NCBI GenBank assembly: GCA_014359765.1
Contig: JACIYT010000013.1
Span: 1 to 64,000 of the forward strand
Length of the DNA stretch: 64,000 bases
Direction of reading: 5' to 3'
From: Roseovarius sp.
GTDB taxonomy: Bacteria; Pseudomonadota; Alphaproteobacteria; Rhodobacterales; Rhodobacteraceae
Each line of letters begins with the position of its first letter. The first letter of the stretch is position 1. Of this stretch, positions 34,261-44,077 are shown piece after piece. The notes under the pieces were generated by a model. The model was not told the origin of the DNA. It did no database searches and saw nothing but the letters and a program-made list of their open reading frames with translations. A program made the translations under genes and the position numbers.

Positions 34261-34279
34261 CATCTTTCCCCAAATACTC
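34261..34279 (+). repeat. Copy 1 of an intergenic CATCTTTCC...AAATACTC element
   Basis: The 19-base string CATCTTTCCCCAAATACTC follows the argD stop. The same string with two changes occurs in reverse orientation at 61605-61623. A GC hairpin (CCGGGGGC 34287-34294 with GCCCCCGG 34298-34305) stands just after it. Confidence 0.65.
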
Positions 34280-34332
34280 CGGGGGTCCGGGGGCAGCGCC
34301 CCCGGCCTTGCCGCAAGAAGAAGCGATCGAAA

Positions 34333-35259
34333 ATGGCCCATTTCCTGGACATCCACAAGACCCCGGCCGCCGAGTTGCGGCGCATGATCGACTGTGCCCG
34401 CGCCATGAAGGACGCGCGCCAGGGCCGCCCGCGCGGCGCACCCGATGACGAGCAGCCGCTCGCGGGCCGCATGGTGGCGCTCATCTTCGAGAAGCCCTCG
34501 ACGCGCACCCGCGTCTCCTTTGACGTGGGGGTGCGGCAGATGGGCGGGCAGACCATGGTGCTCTCGGGCGCCGACATGCAGCTCGGCCATGGCGAGACCA
34601 TCGCCGATACCGCCCGCGTGCTCAGCCGCTATGTCGATCTCATCATGATCCGCACCTTCGATGAATCGGTGCTGCTGGAGATGGCCGAACATTCCGACGT
34701 GCCGGTGATCAACGGGCTGACGGACCGCACCCATCCCTGTCAGATCATGGCCGATGTGCTCACCTACGAGGAGCATCGAGGCCCGATCGCGGGGCGCAAG
34801 GTGGTGTGGTCGGGCGACGGCAACAATGTCTGCGCCTCCTTCCTCCATGCCGCGGCGCAATTCGGCTTTGACCTCACCTTCACCGGGCCGATGCAGCTCG
34901 ACCCCGAGGCCGAATTCGTCGGGCTGGCGCGCAAGGCGGGGCGCACCATCACCATCGAGCGCGACCCGCTGAAGGCGGTCGAAGGGGCCGATCTGGTGGT
35001 GACCGACACCTGGGTGTCGATGCATGACAGCCAATCCGCGAAGGAGCGCCGCCACAACATGCTGCGCCCCTACCAGGTCAACGACAGGATGATGGCGGCG
35101 GCCAAGCCTGATGCGCTCTTCATGCATTGCCTGCCCGCGCATCGCGGCGAAGAGGTGACATCGGAGGTCATGGACGGGCCGAATTCGGTCATTTTCGACG
35201 AGGCCGAGAACCGGCTGCACGCGCAGAAGGCGATCCTGCGGCATTGCCTCGGGGTCTGA
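34333..35259 (+). CDS. argF: Ornithine carbamoyltransferase
   Basis: 308 residues, normal length. Joins carbamoyl phosphate and ornithine to citrulline. Motifs: [15 protein letters not shown] (carbamoyl phosphate site), [45 protein letters not shown] and [13 protein letters not shown] (ornithine site). Starts 75 bases after argD. Uses the product of CarAB, whose carA is also in this window. Confidence 0.97.
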   Translation: MAHFLDIHKTPAAELRRMIDCARAMKDARQGRPRGAPDDEQPLAGRMVALIFEKPSTRTRVSFDVGVRQMGGQTMVLSGADMQLGHGETIADTARVLSRYVDLIMIRTFDESVLLEMAEHSDVPVINGLTDRTHPCQIMADVLTYEEHRGPIAGRKVVWSGDGNNVCASFLHAAAQFGFDLTFTGPMQLDPEAEFVGLARKAGRTITIERDPLKAVEGADLVVTDTWVSMHDSQSAKERRHNMLRPYQVNDRMMAAAKPDALFMHCLPAHRGEEVTSEVMDGPNSVIFDEAENRLHAQKAILRHCLGV

Positions 35260-35388
35260 GGCGCGCCCGGCGCGCGGCGCTTGGCCTCTCCCGCCCGCCC
35301 GCCCATGTGCTCTCCGCAGCCCTGCTTGCAATCGCGCGCCCCGAGGGCGTAGCCTGACGCAACGGCGTCGGCTTTGGCAGGGGGCGGC

Positions 35389-36792
35389 ATGGGCAGCAAG
35401 GCAGCGATCGGCATCTACGGGCTTGGCACGATGGGCAGCGCGCTGGCGCTCAACATGGCCGAAAAGGGTATCGCGGTCGCGGTGAGCAACCGCGAGGTCG
35501 AGTGGATCGCCCCCTTCATCGAGGCCGCCGGGCCGCTGGCCGCCCGGCTGCATCCGCATGACACGCTCGGGGAATTCGTGGCCGGGCTGGAACGCCCGCG
35601 GATCGTTCTCTTCATGATTCCCTCGGGCGCGCCGATGGAGGCCATGCTTGGGGAGATCGTGCCGCTGCTGTCGCCGGGCGATATCGTCATCGACGGGGGC
35701 AATGCCGATTTCCACGACACGCGGCGGCGCGCGGCCTGCCTGTCGGAGAGGGGGCTGCATCTTGTCGGGCTCGGTGTCTCGGGCGGTGCGGCGGGGGCGC
35801 GGCATGGTCCTTCGATGATGGTGGGCGGCAGCCCCGAGGCCTGGGCGCGTATCGCCCCGATCCTGACCGCCATCGCCGCGCGCCATGACGGCGCGCCCTG
35901 CGTGGCGCATGTCGGGCCAGACGGCGCAGGACATTTCGTCAAGACGGTTCACAATGGCATCGAATATGCCGACATGCAGCTCATCGCCGAGCTCTACGGG
36001 CTGATGCGCGCGGGCTGCGCGCTCGCGCCGGCGCAGATCGCGGAGGTGTTCGCGCGCTGGAACGCGGGGACGCTGCGCTCCTTCCTGCTCGAGGTCACGG
36101 CCGAGGTGCTCGCCGCGCAGGACCCGCGAACCGGGCAGCCGATGGTCGATGTGATCGCCGATGCCGCGGAGCAGAAGGGCACCGGGCGCTGGACGGTGAT
36201 CGAGGCGCTCAGGCTCGGCCAGTCGGCCAGCATCATCGAGGCCGCCGTGGGCGCGCGCGCCTGGTCGGCGGAAAAGGAGACCCGGCAGGCCGCCGAGGCG
36301 CTGCTGGGCGGTGCGCCGGGGGCGATTGCGGCCGATGCCGGGACGCTGGCCGAGGCCTTCGCGGCGGCGCGGATGCTGGCCTATGCGCAGGGGTTCCGGA
36401 TCCTCGCGGCGGCCTCGGAGGAATATGGCTGGGCGCTCGATCTGGCGCAGATCGCACGGATCTGGCGCGCGGGCTGCATCATCCGTGCCGACATGCTCGA
36501 CGAGATCGCCGGGGCCTTCGCGGCCGGCGCGCCGCGCGGCGAGCTGATCCTCGTGCCCGCGATCGCGCGCGCCCTCGCCGCGCGCCTGCCGGCGCTGCGG
36601 CAGGTGGTGGCCGAGGCGGTGCAGGCGGGCCACGCGGCCCCCGCGCTCTGTGCCGCGCTGGCCTGGCTCGACACGATGCGCCATGGCCATGGTACGGCGG
36701 CGCTCATCCAGGCACAGCGCGACCGTTTTGGCCATCACGGCTTTGCCCGGCGGGGGCAGGCGGGGCAGCATCACGGGCCGTGGTGGGATTGA
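35389..36792 (+). CDS. gnd: 6-phosphogluconate dehydrogenase, decarboxylating
   Basis: 467 residues. Oxidative pentose phosphate enzyme producing ribulose 5-phosphate, CO2 and NADPH. N-terminal Rossmann GLGTMGSALALNMAEKG, VIDGGNADFHDT, GVSGGAAGARHGPSMMVGG and GHFVKTVHNGIEYADMQLIAE with the catalytic Lys and His. Several positions in the substrate region read differently from E. coli Gnd, but all core catalytic segments are present. It stands alone after argF. The stop is 29 bases from the terminator of the convergent predicted sRNA. Confidence 0.95.
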   Translation: MGSKAAIGIYGLGTMGSALALNMAEKGIAVAVSNREVEWIAPFIEAAGPLAARLHPHDTLGEFVAGLERPRIVLFMIPSGAPMEAMLGEIVPLLSPGDIVIDGGNADFHDTRRRAACLSERGLHLVGLGVSGGAAGARHGPSMMVGGSPEAWARIAPILTAIAARHDGAPCVAHVGPDGAGHFVKTVHNGIEYADMQLIAELYGLMRAGCALAPAQIAEVFARWNAGTLRSFLLEVTAEVLAAQDPRTGQPMVDVIADAAEQKGTGRWTVIEALRLGQSASIIEAAVGARAWSAEKETRQAAEALLGGAPGAIAADAGTLAEAFAAARMLAYAQGFRILAAASEEYGWALDLAQIARIWRAGCIIRADMLDEIAGAFAAGAPRGELILVPAIARALAARLPALRQVVAEAVQAGHAAPALCAALAWLDTMRHGHGTAALIQAQRDRFGHHGFARRGQAGQHHGPWWD

Positions 36793-36821
36793 GTGCAGAC
36801 CTGCCGAAAGTCGCGGCAGCG

Positions 36822-36850
36822 AAAAAAAAGGCCGAGCACCAGGCTCGGCC
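36822..36850 (-). terminator. Strong intrinsic terminator of the predicted sRNA
   Basis: On the minus strand, GGCCGAGC pairs with GCTCGGCC (8 bp, 36830-36837 with 36843-36850) across a 5-base loop and is followed by eight T (36829-36822). This is one of the clearest Rho-independent terminators in the window, yet no protein gene lies directly upstream of it. Confidence 0.9.
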
Positions 36851-36902
36851 ATAGTTCAACAGGGAGGTATGAAAGTGACCGCGCTTGCGCCATCACCGTC
36901 AC
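36822..36902 (-). ncRNA. Predicted AbcR-like trans-acting sRNA
   Basis: About 81 bases. A promoter stands at the right place on the minus strand: TTGATC (36937-36932), 17-base spacer, TATGTG (36914-36909), giving a start near 36902. The transcript begins with a hairpin (GTGAC 36902-36898 with GTCAC 36879-36875), then an unpaired stretch containing ATACCTCCCT, complementary to Shine-Dalgarno sequences, then the strong terminator with U8. This hairpin/anti-SD/terminator layout is that of Hfq-dependent regulators such as AbcR of Rhizobiales. The gene just upstream on the same strand encodes a VtlR/LsrB-like LysR protein, the activator that neighbours and controls abcR there. A short open frame across it (starting MAQARSLSYL) looks accidental. 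Confidence 0.7.
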
Positions 36903-37038
36903 GTCCTGCACATATGGCCGGCACCCGTGGCGATCAAGGAAAATGATGCTGCGGGTGCAGCAATGCCGCCATGTCCCCTGCGCATGGCTGGTTTGCCGCC
37001 TGCCTGCGGGACAGGCAGCGGGGCCGCGCGGGCCGGCC

Positions 37039-37932
37039 TCAGCCGCGCAGCGCCCTGCGGAAGAGCACGATTTCCTGCTGCACGAAGTCACGGAACACCG
37101 AGACGCGCCTGGACTGGCGGAGTTCCTCGGGATAGGCGAGAAAGACCGGCACCTCGTTCGAGGCGAGATCGGGCAGCACCCGCACCAGATTGGCAAAGTC
37201 ATGCGAGAGGTAATCGGGCAGCACCCCGATGCCGAGATCGTGGAGCACCCCCTGCAGCACGCCGAAATAGTTGTTGACCGTCAGCAGCGAGGAAATGTCA
37301 TTCGTCATCAGTTCGCTGATCAGTGCCGCGCTGGCCGCGACCTGTGCCGAGCGCGGGTTCTGGCAGATCAGCCGATGGTCGGCGAGCGCCTCGGGCGTTT
37401 CGGGCAGGCCGTGCGCGGCGATGTAGCTCTCGCTGGCATAGAGGCACATCTGCACACTCATCAGCCGCTTGCGGATCAGGTCGGCCTGGCTCGGCTCCTT
37501 CATGCGGATGGCGACATCGGCCTCGCGCATGGGCAGGTCGAGCACGCGCTCCTCCAGCATGAGGTCGATCTTGAGATCGGGATAGCGCGCGAACAGCTTG
37601 GGCAGGCGCGGCACCAGCCAGAGTGTGCCGAACCCGGTGGTGGTGGTCACGCGCAATTCGCCGAACACCTCCTCCTCGCTGTCGCGGATGCGCGCGGTGG
37701 CGGCCTCGAGGCGTTTCATCATGGCGCGGGTGGCGTCGAACAGCAATTCGCCCTGCTCGGTGAGAATCAGCCCCCGTGCGTGGCGGTGAAACAGCGTGGT
37801 GCCGAGCGTTTCTTCCAGCGCGCGGATCTGGCGGGAAACCGCCGATTGCGACAGGTGCAGCGCATCGCCCGCATGGGTGAGGCTGCCGGCATCGGCTACC
37901 GCGTGAAAGATTCGGAGCTTGTCCCAGTCCAT
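37039..37932 (-). CDS. vtlR: LysR-type regulator of the VtlR/LsrB group
   Basis: 297 residues. The N-terminus MDWDKLRIFHAVADAGSL, helix-turn-helix HLSQSAVSRQIRALEE, and FHRHARGLILTEQGELLF are the distinctive start of LsrB/VtlR proteins from Rhizobiales. The effector domain follows (about 90-290). Those regulators activate small RNAs (abcR) and control transporters, envelope and oxidative stress. Here a predicted sRNA lies 137 bases downstream on the same strand. The gene diverges from the indolepyruvate oxidoreductase gene. An in-frame ATG nine bases upstream (37941) is an alternative start. Confidence 0.88.
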   Translation of the reverse strand: MDWDKLRIFHAVADAGSLTHAGDALHLSQSAVSRQIRALEETLGTTLFHRHARGLILTEQGELLFDATRAMMKRLEAATARIRDSEEEVFGELRVTTTTGFGTLWLVPRLPKLFARYPDLKIDLMLEERVLDLPMREADVAIRMKEPSQADLIRKRLMSVQMCLYASESYIAAHGLPETPEALADHRLICQNPRSAQVAASAALISELMTNDISSLLTVNNYFGVLQGVLHDLGIGVLPDYLSHDFANLVRVLPDLASNEVPVFLAYPEELRQSRRVSVFRDFVQQEIVLFRRALRG

Positions 37933-38108
37933 GCGCCTCATACCTGCAAAAAGTCGCTGCCCCGGACGCAATAGCAGCAAAGCCTTGCCAGACCATAGCG
38001 TGCGCGGGATTTTTTTGTGAATTTGCGCTTTATGGGTCACAAATCTTGACCTAATATTGCCCTATAATGAGACTTGAGAACAGAACGCGCGCGCAGGGGA
38101 GGCACGAG

Positions 38109-41100
38109 ATGACGCTGCAGAAGGTTTCGCTGAACGACCGTTTCGATCTGGAAAAATCCCCCGTTCTGCTCAACGGCACGCAGGCGCTGGTGCGGCTGAT
38201 GCTGATGCAGAAGGCGCGCGACCGCGCGGCGGGGCTCGACACGGCGGGCTATGTCACCGGCTATCGCGGCTCGCCGCTGGGGGCGGTGGACATGCAGATG
38301 CGGCGCGCCGAAAAGGTGCTGCGCGCCTCCGATATCCGCTTTCAGGAGGGGCTGAACGAGGATCTGGCGGCCACCGCGCTCTGGGGCACGCAACAGGCGC
38401 ATTTGCGCGGCGAGGGCAAGCATGACGGGGTTTTCGGCCTCTGGTATGGCAAGGGGCCGGGGGTGGACCGTTCGGGCGACGTGATGCGCCATGCCAACAT
38501 GGCCGGGACCGCGCCCCATGGCGGCGTCCTCATGGCCATGGGTGACGATCACACCGGCGAATCCTCGACCGTCTGCCACCAGTCCGACTGGGCGCTGGTC
38601 GATGCCTACATGCCGGTGCTCAGCCCCGCGGGGGTGCAGGAAATCCTCGATTTCGGGCTCTATGGCTTTGCGCTCAGCCGCTTTGCCGGGGTCTGGGTGG
38701 GGCTCAAGACGATGAAGGATACGGTCGAGGCGACAAGCGTCGTCGATGGCCGCCCCGACCGGATAACCTTCGTCACCCCTGATTTCGCAATGCCCGAGGG
38801 CGGGCTCAACATCCGCCTCAACGATCACTGGGTGCCGCAGGAGGCGCGCATGATCGACTACAAGCGCTTCGCGGCCGAGGCGTTTTCCCACGCCAACCGC
38901 ATGGACAGGCGGATGCACGGCAAGCCGGGCGCGAAGATCGGCTTCGTGGCGGCGGGCAAGAACTGGCTTGACCTCATGCACGCGCTCTCGCTCCTGGGGA
39001 TCGACGCGGCCGAATGCGAGCGGCTGGGGATCACCACCTACAAGGTGGGCCAGACCTTTCCGATGGACATGAAGGGGTTCCACGACTGGGCCGAGGGGCT
39101 CGATCTCATCGTGGTGGTCGAGGAAAAGCGCAAGCTGATCGAGGTGCAGATCAAGGAGGCCATTTTCGACGACCGGCGCGGCCGCCGCGTCTATGGCTGG
39201 TACAAGGGTGGTGCAGGCGGGATGCACCGCGAGGAACTGTTCCCGACGCGCTATGCGCTCGATCCGGTGTGGATCGCCGAGAAGCTGGGCAATATCCTCA
39301 TCGAGGAGGGGCGCGGCACCGACCGGATCAAGGCGGGGCTCGCCGAGATCGCGGAGGCGAAGAAGGCCGACAATGCCGAGGAGATCGCCACGCGTCTGCC
39401 CTATTTCTGCTCGGGCTGTCCGCACAATACCTCCACCAAACTGCCCGAGGGCAGCCGCGCCTATGCCGGGATCGGCTGTCACATCATGGCACTCTGGATG
39501 GACCGCGAGACGAGCGGCTACACCCATATGGGCGGGGAGGGGGCGAACTGGATCGGCGAGGCGCCGTTCTCCACGCGCCGCCACGTTTTCCAGAACCTCG
39601 GCGACGGGACCTATAACCATTCCGGCATCCTCGCCATTCGCGCCGCGCTGGCGGCGAACACCACGATCACCTACAAGATCCTCTACAACGACGCCGTCGC
39701 CATGACCGGCGGGCAGCCCAACGAGGGCGGCCTCAGCCCGCAGCGCATCGCGCAGGAGCTGCGCGCGATGGGGGTGCGGCATATCTTCGTCGTCCATGAC
39801 GAAAAGGAAGAGATGGCGCGCGCGGGCTTTCCCGAGGGCGCAGAATTCCACCTGCGCGCCGATCTGCCGGCGGTGCAGGAACGCTGCACCGGGATCGAGG
39901 GGGTGAGCGTCATCCTCTATATCCAGACCTGCGCCGCCGAAAAGCGCCGCCGCCGCAAGCGCGGCAAGTTTCCCGATCCCGACCGCCGGGTGTTCATCAA
40001 TACCGATGTCTGCGAGGGCTGCGGCGATTGCGGGGTGCAGTCGAATTGCGTCTCGATCGTGCCGGTGGAGACGGAACTGGGCCGCAAGCGCGCGATTGAT
40101 CAGTCGAGCTGCAACAAGGATTACTCCTGCCTCAAGGGATTCTGCCCGTCCTTCGTCACGCTCGAGGGCGCGAAAATCCGCAAGGAGGCGAGCGCCGATC
40201 TGGTGCTGCCGGACCTGCCGCAGCCCGCGCTGCCCGAAATCCGCGGCACGCATAACGTGGTCATCACCGGGGTGGGCGGCACCGGGGTGGTCACCATCGG
40301 CGCGATCCTCGCGCAGGCGGCGCAGATCGACGGCAAGGGCGCGGGGATGATCGAAATGGCCGGGCTCGCACAAAAGGGCGGCGCGGTGCATATCCATTGC
40401 CGCCTGGCCAATCGCCCCGAGGATATCAGCGCGATCCGCGTGGCCACGGGCGAGGCGGATGCGCTCATCGGCGGCGATCTGGTGGTGAGCGCGGGCGCCA
40501 CCACGCTCGGGCTGACGCGGACGGGGCGCACGGGCGCGGTGGTCAACAGCCACGAGATCATCACCGGCGAGTTCACCCGCAACACCGAATTCCGCCTGCC
40601 CTCCGAGCGGCTCACGCTCGCGCTTCAGGCGCGGATGCGCGAGAAGCTGCACCTCTTCGACGCCTCGGAGCTGTCGCGCGTCGCGATGGGCGATTCGATC
40701 TATTCCAACATGATGGTGTTCGGCGCAGCCTGGCAGCAGGGGCTCATTCCGCTCAGCCATGAGGCGATTACCGAGGCCATCCGCCTCAACGGCGCGGCGG
40801 TGGAGGCGAACCTGCGCGCCTTCGAGGTGGGGCGCTGGGCGGCGCATGACCCCGAAGGCGCGGTGCGCCTCATCGCGCCGAAGGTGGAGGCGAAGCCCAG
40901 GACGCTGGAAGAACGGATCGCCTATCGCGCCGATCATCTGGTGGCCTATCAGGGCAAGCGTCTGGCGCGGCGCTATCGCAAGCTGGTCGATAGCGTGAGC
41001 GATGAGGGCGTGAAGGAAGCGGTGGCCAGAGGCTATCACAAGCTGCTCGCCTACAAGGACGAATACGAGGTGGCGCGGCTCCATCTGGAGACGGAAGCGA

Positions 41101-41528
41101 AGGCGCGCGCCGAGTTCGAGGGCGATTTCACCATGAAGTTCCATCTCGCCCCGCCGCTCCTGTCGAAAACCGGCCCCGACGGGCGGCCCGTCAAGCGCGA
41201 ATACGGCCCCGGCATGATGCGCATGTTCCGCGCGCTCGCGCGGCTGAAATTCCTGCGCGGCTCCGTCCTCGATCCGTTCGCACGCCACCCCGAGCGCCGG
41301 ATGGAGCGCGCGCTCATCGCGCAGTATGAGGCCGATATGGCCGAGGTGCTGCCCCGGCTCGACGCGCGCACCCGCGATGCGGTGATCGCGCTGGCGGAAT
41401 TGCCGCTCTCGATCCGGGGCTTTGGCCCGGTCAAGGCCGCCAATGAGCAAAAGGCAGCGAAGCGGCGCGAGGAGCTTCTGGCCGTGATCCGCGCCGGCGG
41501 GCCCGAGGTGGCGCGCGCGGCGGAGTGA
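38109..41528 (+). CDS. Indolepyruvate ferredoxin oxidoreductase family, fused alpha-gamma type
   Basis: 1139 residues. Thiamine-diphosphate and iron-sulfur enzyme that oxidatively decarboxylates aryl or branched 2-oxo acids to acyl-CoA. Order: an N-terminal pyrimidine-binding domain (GYVTGYRGSPLGAVD, MGDDHTGESS), a TPP domain (PYFCSGCPHNTSTK, GGEGANWIG, YNDAVAMTGGQPNEGG), a cysteine cluster for Fe-S (CEGCGDCGVQSNC, then KDYSCLKGFCPSF), and a C-terminal gamma domain (GVGGTGVVTIGAILAQAA). These long fusions are common in aerobic proteobacteria. GGGGAGG lies before ATG 38109. TATAAT at 38063-38068 may be the -10. It diverges from the LysR gene, which may control it. Confidence 0.94.
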   Translation: MTLQKVSLNDRFDLEKSPVLLNGTQALVRLMLMQKARDRAAGLDTAGYVTGYRGSPLGAVDMQMRRAEKVLRASDIRFQEGLNEDLAATALWGTQQAHLRGEGKHDGVFGLWYGKGPGVDRSGDVMRHANMAGTAPHGGVLMAMGDDHTGESSTVCHQSDWALVDAYMPVLSPAGVQEILDFGLYGFALSRFAGVWVGLKTMKDTVEATSVVDGRPDRITFVTPDFAMPEGGLNIRLNDHWVPQEARMIDYKRFAAEAFSHANRMDRRMHGKPGAKIGFVAAGKNWLDLMHALSLLGIDAAECERLGITTYKVGQTFPMDMKGFHDWAEGLDLIVVVEEKRKLIEVQIKEAIFDDRRGRRVYGWYKGGAGGMHREELFPTRYALDPVWIAEKLGNILIEEGRGTDRIKAGLAEIAEAKKADNAEEIATRLPYFCSGCPHNTSTKLPEGSRAYAGIGCHIMALWMDRETSGYTHMGGEGANWIGEAPFSTRRHVFQNLGDGTYNHSGILAIRAALAANTTITYKILYNDAVAMTGGQPNEGGLSPQRIAQELRAMGVRHIFVVHDEKEEMARAGFPEGAEFHLRADLPAVQERCTGIEGVSVILYIQTCAAEKRRRRKRGKFPDPDRRVFINTDVCEGCGDCGVQSNCVSIVPVETELGRKRAIDQSSCNKDYSCLKGFCPSFVTLEGAKIRKEASADLVLPDLPQPALPEIRGTHNVVITGVGGTGVVTIGAILAQAAQIDGKGAGMIEMAGLAQKGGAVHIHCRLANRPEDISAIRVATGEADALIGGDLVVSAGATTLGLTRTGRTGAVVNSHEIITGEFTRNTEFRLPSERLTLALQARMREKLHLFDASELSRVAMGDSIYSNMMVFGAAWQQGLIPLSHEAITEAIRLNGAAVEANLRAFEVGRWAAHDPEGAVRLIAPKVEAKPRTLEERIAYRADHLVAYQGKRLARRYRKLVDSVSDEGVKEAVARGYHKLLAYKDEYEVARLHLETEAKARAEFEGDFTMKFHLAPPLLSKTGPDGRPVKREYGPGMMRMFRALARLKFLRGSVLDPFARHPERRMERALIAQYEADMAEVLPRLDARTRDAVIALAELPLSIRGFGPVKAANEQKAAKRREELLAVIRAGGPEVARAAE

Positions 41529-41666
41529 GCGCCCGGCGCGGGGCAGGCCGGATCGCGCGAAATCGCGCATGGCCTTCCCGCGCCAAACGACCTATGAGTT
41601 GCGCCAGCCCCGGTCGCGGCCTTCGGGATCGGGGCTGATGTCGAGGGATCGCGCAAGGGTGGCCTC

Positions 41667-42479
41667 ATGGCGGTTGGGATTTTCGATAGCGGGCTGGGCG
41701 GCCTGACGGTCTGGGACGCGGTGAGCAAGCGTATGCCGGAGGTGCCGCTGGTCTATCTGGGCGACAATGCGCACGCGCCTTACGGGGTGCGCGATGCCGA
41801 TGACATCTACGCGCTGACCACCGCCGGGGTGGCGCGGCTCTTCGAGGCGGGCTGCGATCTGGTGATCCTCGCCTGCAACACCGCGAGTGCGGCGGCGCTG
41901 CGGCGGATGCAGGAGGGCTGGGTGCCCGCGGACAAGCGCGTGCTGGGCGTTTTCGTGCCGCTGATCGAGGCGCTGACCGAGCGGCACTGGGGCGACAATT
42001 CCCCGCCCCGCGAGGTGGCGGCGAAGAACGTGGCGCTGTTCGCCACCCCCGCCACGGTGGCAAGCCGCGCGTTCCAGCGTGAACTGGCGTTCCGCGCGAT
42101 CGGCGTGGATGTCGAGGCGCAGGCCTGCGGCGGCGTGGTCGATGCCATCGAGGACGGCGACATGATCCTCGCCGAGGCGCTGGTGCGGTCCCATGTCGAT
42201 GCGCTCCGCCGCAAGATGCCGCACCCGGACGCCGCCGTGCTGGGCTGCACCCATTATCCGCTGGTCGAGGAGGTCTTCCGCGACGCGCTCGGCCCCGATG
42301 TGACGGTCTATTCGCAGCCCTCGCTGGTCGCGGCGAGCCTTGCCGATTATCTCGCGCGGCATCCTGACAAGGTGGGCGCGGGCGCTGAGGCGGCGTTCCT
42401 GACCACGGGCGACCCCAAGCGCGTCTCAAGCCGCGCGACGCAGTTTCTCCGACGCGAGATCCCCTTTCGCGCCGCCTGA
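41667..42479 (+). CDS. murI: Glutamate racemase
   Basis: 270 residues. Makes D-glutamate for peptidoglycan. The two catalytic cysteines are in LACNTASAA and LGCTHYPLV; the N-terminal [12 protein letters not shown] loop and GDNAHAPYG are typical. Followed by argC 29 bases downstream, probably in one transcript. Length is normal. Confidence 0.96.
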   Translation: MAVGIFDSGLGGLTVWDAVSKRMPEVPLVYLGDNAHAPYGVRDADDIYALTTAGVARLFEAGCDLVILACNTASAAALRRMQEGWVPADKRVLGVFVPLIEALTERHWGDNSPPREVAAKNVALFATPATVASRAFQRELAFRAIGVDVEAQACGGVVDAIEDGDMILAEALVRSHVDALRRKMPHPDAAVLGCTHYPLVEEVFRDALGPDVTVYSQPSLVAASLADYLARHPDKVGAGAEAAFLTTGDPKRVSSRATQFLRREIPFRAA

Positions 42480-42508
42480 TTTCGCTCACTCTCCTCCATG
42501 AGGACACC

Positions 42509-43537
42509 ATGACCCACAAAATCGCCATTCTCGGGGCCTCGGGCTATACCGGAGCCGAGCTTGTCCGCCTCATCGCCACCCATCCGGCCATGGAGATCGC
42601 AGCACTCGCCGCCAATTCCAGGGCAGGGCAGTCGATGGGGCAGGTTTTCCCGCATCTGCGCCATCTCGACCTGCCCGATCTGGTGACGATCGAGGAGATT
42701 GATTTCTCGGGCATCGACCTGTGTTTCTGCGCCCTGCCGCACAAGACCAGCCAGGAGGTGATCGCCGCCCTGCCGCGCGAGTTGCGGATCGTGGATCTCT
42801 CGGCGGATTTCCGGCTGCGCGACCCGGCGGCGTATGAGAAATGGTATGGCAACCCCCATGCCGCGCCCGAATTGCAGAAAGAGGCCGTCTATGGCCTGAC
42901 CGAGTTCTACCGCGACGAGATCCGCGCCGCGCGGCTGGTGGCGGGGACGGGCTGCAACGCGGCGACGGGGCAATATATCCTGCGGCCGCTGATCTCGGCG
43001 GGGGTGATCGACACGGGCGAGATCATCCTCGATCTGAAATGCGGCGTGTCGGGCGCGGGGCGCAGCCTCAAGGAAAACCTGCTCCATGCCGAGCTCAGCG
43101 AAGGTTATCACGCCTATTCGGTGGGCGGCACGCATCGGCATCTGGGCGAGTTCGACCAGGAGTTCTCGGCGCTTGCCGGGCGGCCCGTGGAAATCCAGTT
43201 CACTCCGCATCTGATCCCGGCCAATCGCGGTATCCTCGCCACCGCCTATCTGCGCGGCGAGGCGAGTGAGATCCACGCCACGCTGGCGGCGGCCTATGCC
43301 GATGAGCCGTTCATCGTCACGCTGCCCATGGGCGAGACCCCCAGCACGCGCCACATCCGGGGCAGCAATTTCTGCCATATCGGCGTGGTGGCCGACCGGC
43401 GCGCAGGGCGCGCCATCGTCATCGCCGCGCTCGATAACCTGACCAAAGGCAGCAGCGGGCAGGCGTTGCAAAACGCCAACCTGATGCTATCTCTGGACGA
43501 GGTGACGGGCCTCATGCTGGCCCCGGTCTTTCCGTGA
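42509..43537 (+). CDS. argC: N-acetyl-gamma-glutamyl-phosphate reductase
   Basis: 342 residues. NADPH-dependent arginine synthesis enzyme just before ArgD. N-terminal [18 protein letters not shown], catalytic cysteine in [14 protein letters not shown], and HTPH-like [12 protein letters not shown]. The gene is 18 bases upstream of ccmE. Together with argD, argF and carA it shows arginine genes scattered through this part of the chromosome. Confidence 0.97.
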   Translation: MTHKIAILGASGYTGAELVRLIATHPAMEIAALAANSRAGQSMGQVFPHLRHLDLPDLVTIEEIDFSGIDLCFCALPHKTSQEVIAALPRELRIVDLSADFRLRDPAAYEKWYGNPHAAPELQKEAVYGLTEFYRDEIRAARLVAGTGCNAATGQYILRPLISAGVIDTGEIILDLKCGVSGAGRSLKENLLHAELSEGYHAYSVGGTHRHLGEFDQEFSALAGRPVEIQFTPHLIPANRGILATAYLRGEASEIHATLAAAYADEPFIVTLPMGETPSTRHIRGSNFCHIGVVADRRAGRAIVIAALDNLTKGSSGQALQNANLMLSLDEVTGLMLAPVFP

Positions 43538-43555
43538 GCTTTGCGAGGTAAAACC

Positions 43556-44002
43556 ATGAAAAACCTCAGGAAAAGACGCCGCGTCCAGATCATCGCCATT
43601 GCCGCCGTGGCCCTCATCGCGGCCACGGCCCTCATCGGCTACGGGATGCGCGACGGGATCAACTTCTTTCGCTCGCCCAGCCAGGTGATCGCCGAGCCGC
43701 CCGCGCCCTCGGAGGTGTTCCGCATCGGCGGGCTGGTGGAGGGCGGCAGTCTCACGCGCGGGCAGGGCGAGGAGGTGCGTTTCATGGTGACCGATGGCGG
43801 GGCCTCGGTGCCGGTCGTCTATCGCGGCATCCTGCCCGATCTCTTCGCCGAGAACGAGGGCATGGTCGGCACCGGCAGCTACCGCGACGGCGTCTTCGTC
43901 GCCACCGAGATCCTCGCCAAGCATGACGAGACCTACATGCCGCGCGAGGTGATCGACGCGCTCAAGGAGCAGGGCGTCTACCAGGAGCCGGGCGGGAGCT
44001 GA
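43556..44002 (+). CDS. ccmE: Cytochrome c maturation heme chaperone CcmE
   Basis: 148 residues. N-terminal membrane helix (IIAIAAVALIAATALIGYG) and an OB-fold periplasmic domain ending in the heme-binding AKHDETYMP with the covalent His. Carries heme from CcmC to CcmF. In most genomes ccmF follows directly; here an endolysin and a holin gene come between. Ribosome-binding site GAGGT eight bases before ATG. Confidence 0.96.
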   Translation: MKNLRKRRRVQIIAIAAVALIAATALIGYGMRDGINFFRSPSQVIAEPPAPSEVFRIGGLVEGGSLTRGQGEEVRFMVTDGGASVPVVYRGILPDLFAENEGMVGTGSYRDGVFVATEILAKHDETYMPREVIDALKEQGVYQEPGGS

Positions 44003-44077
44003 GCGCGCGCCGCGCTGACGCAGCGTTAATCATGTGCCCCGCAGTCTTGCCGCATTCCGTGGCAAGAGGGGTTCCCC

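Noticed and set aside
33067..36852. A 1261-residue open frame on the minus strand across argD, argF and gnd
   Set aside because: It spans three well-supported genes in antisense and has no family motifs.
36868..36945. A 25-codon plus-strand frame (MKVTALAPSP...) after AGGGAGG
   Set aside because: The apparent ribosome-binding site is only one base from the ATG and is better explained as the antisense of the anti-SD stretch in the minus-strand sRNA.
38037..41570. A 1177-residue minus-strand frame opposite the indolepyruvate oxidoreductase
   Set aside because: Shadow of the real gene; sequence is low-complexity His/Arg/Gly with no domain.
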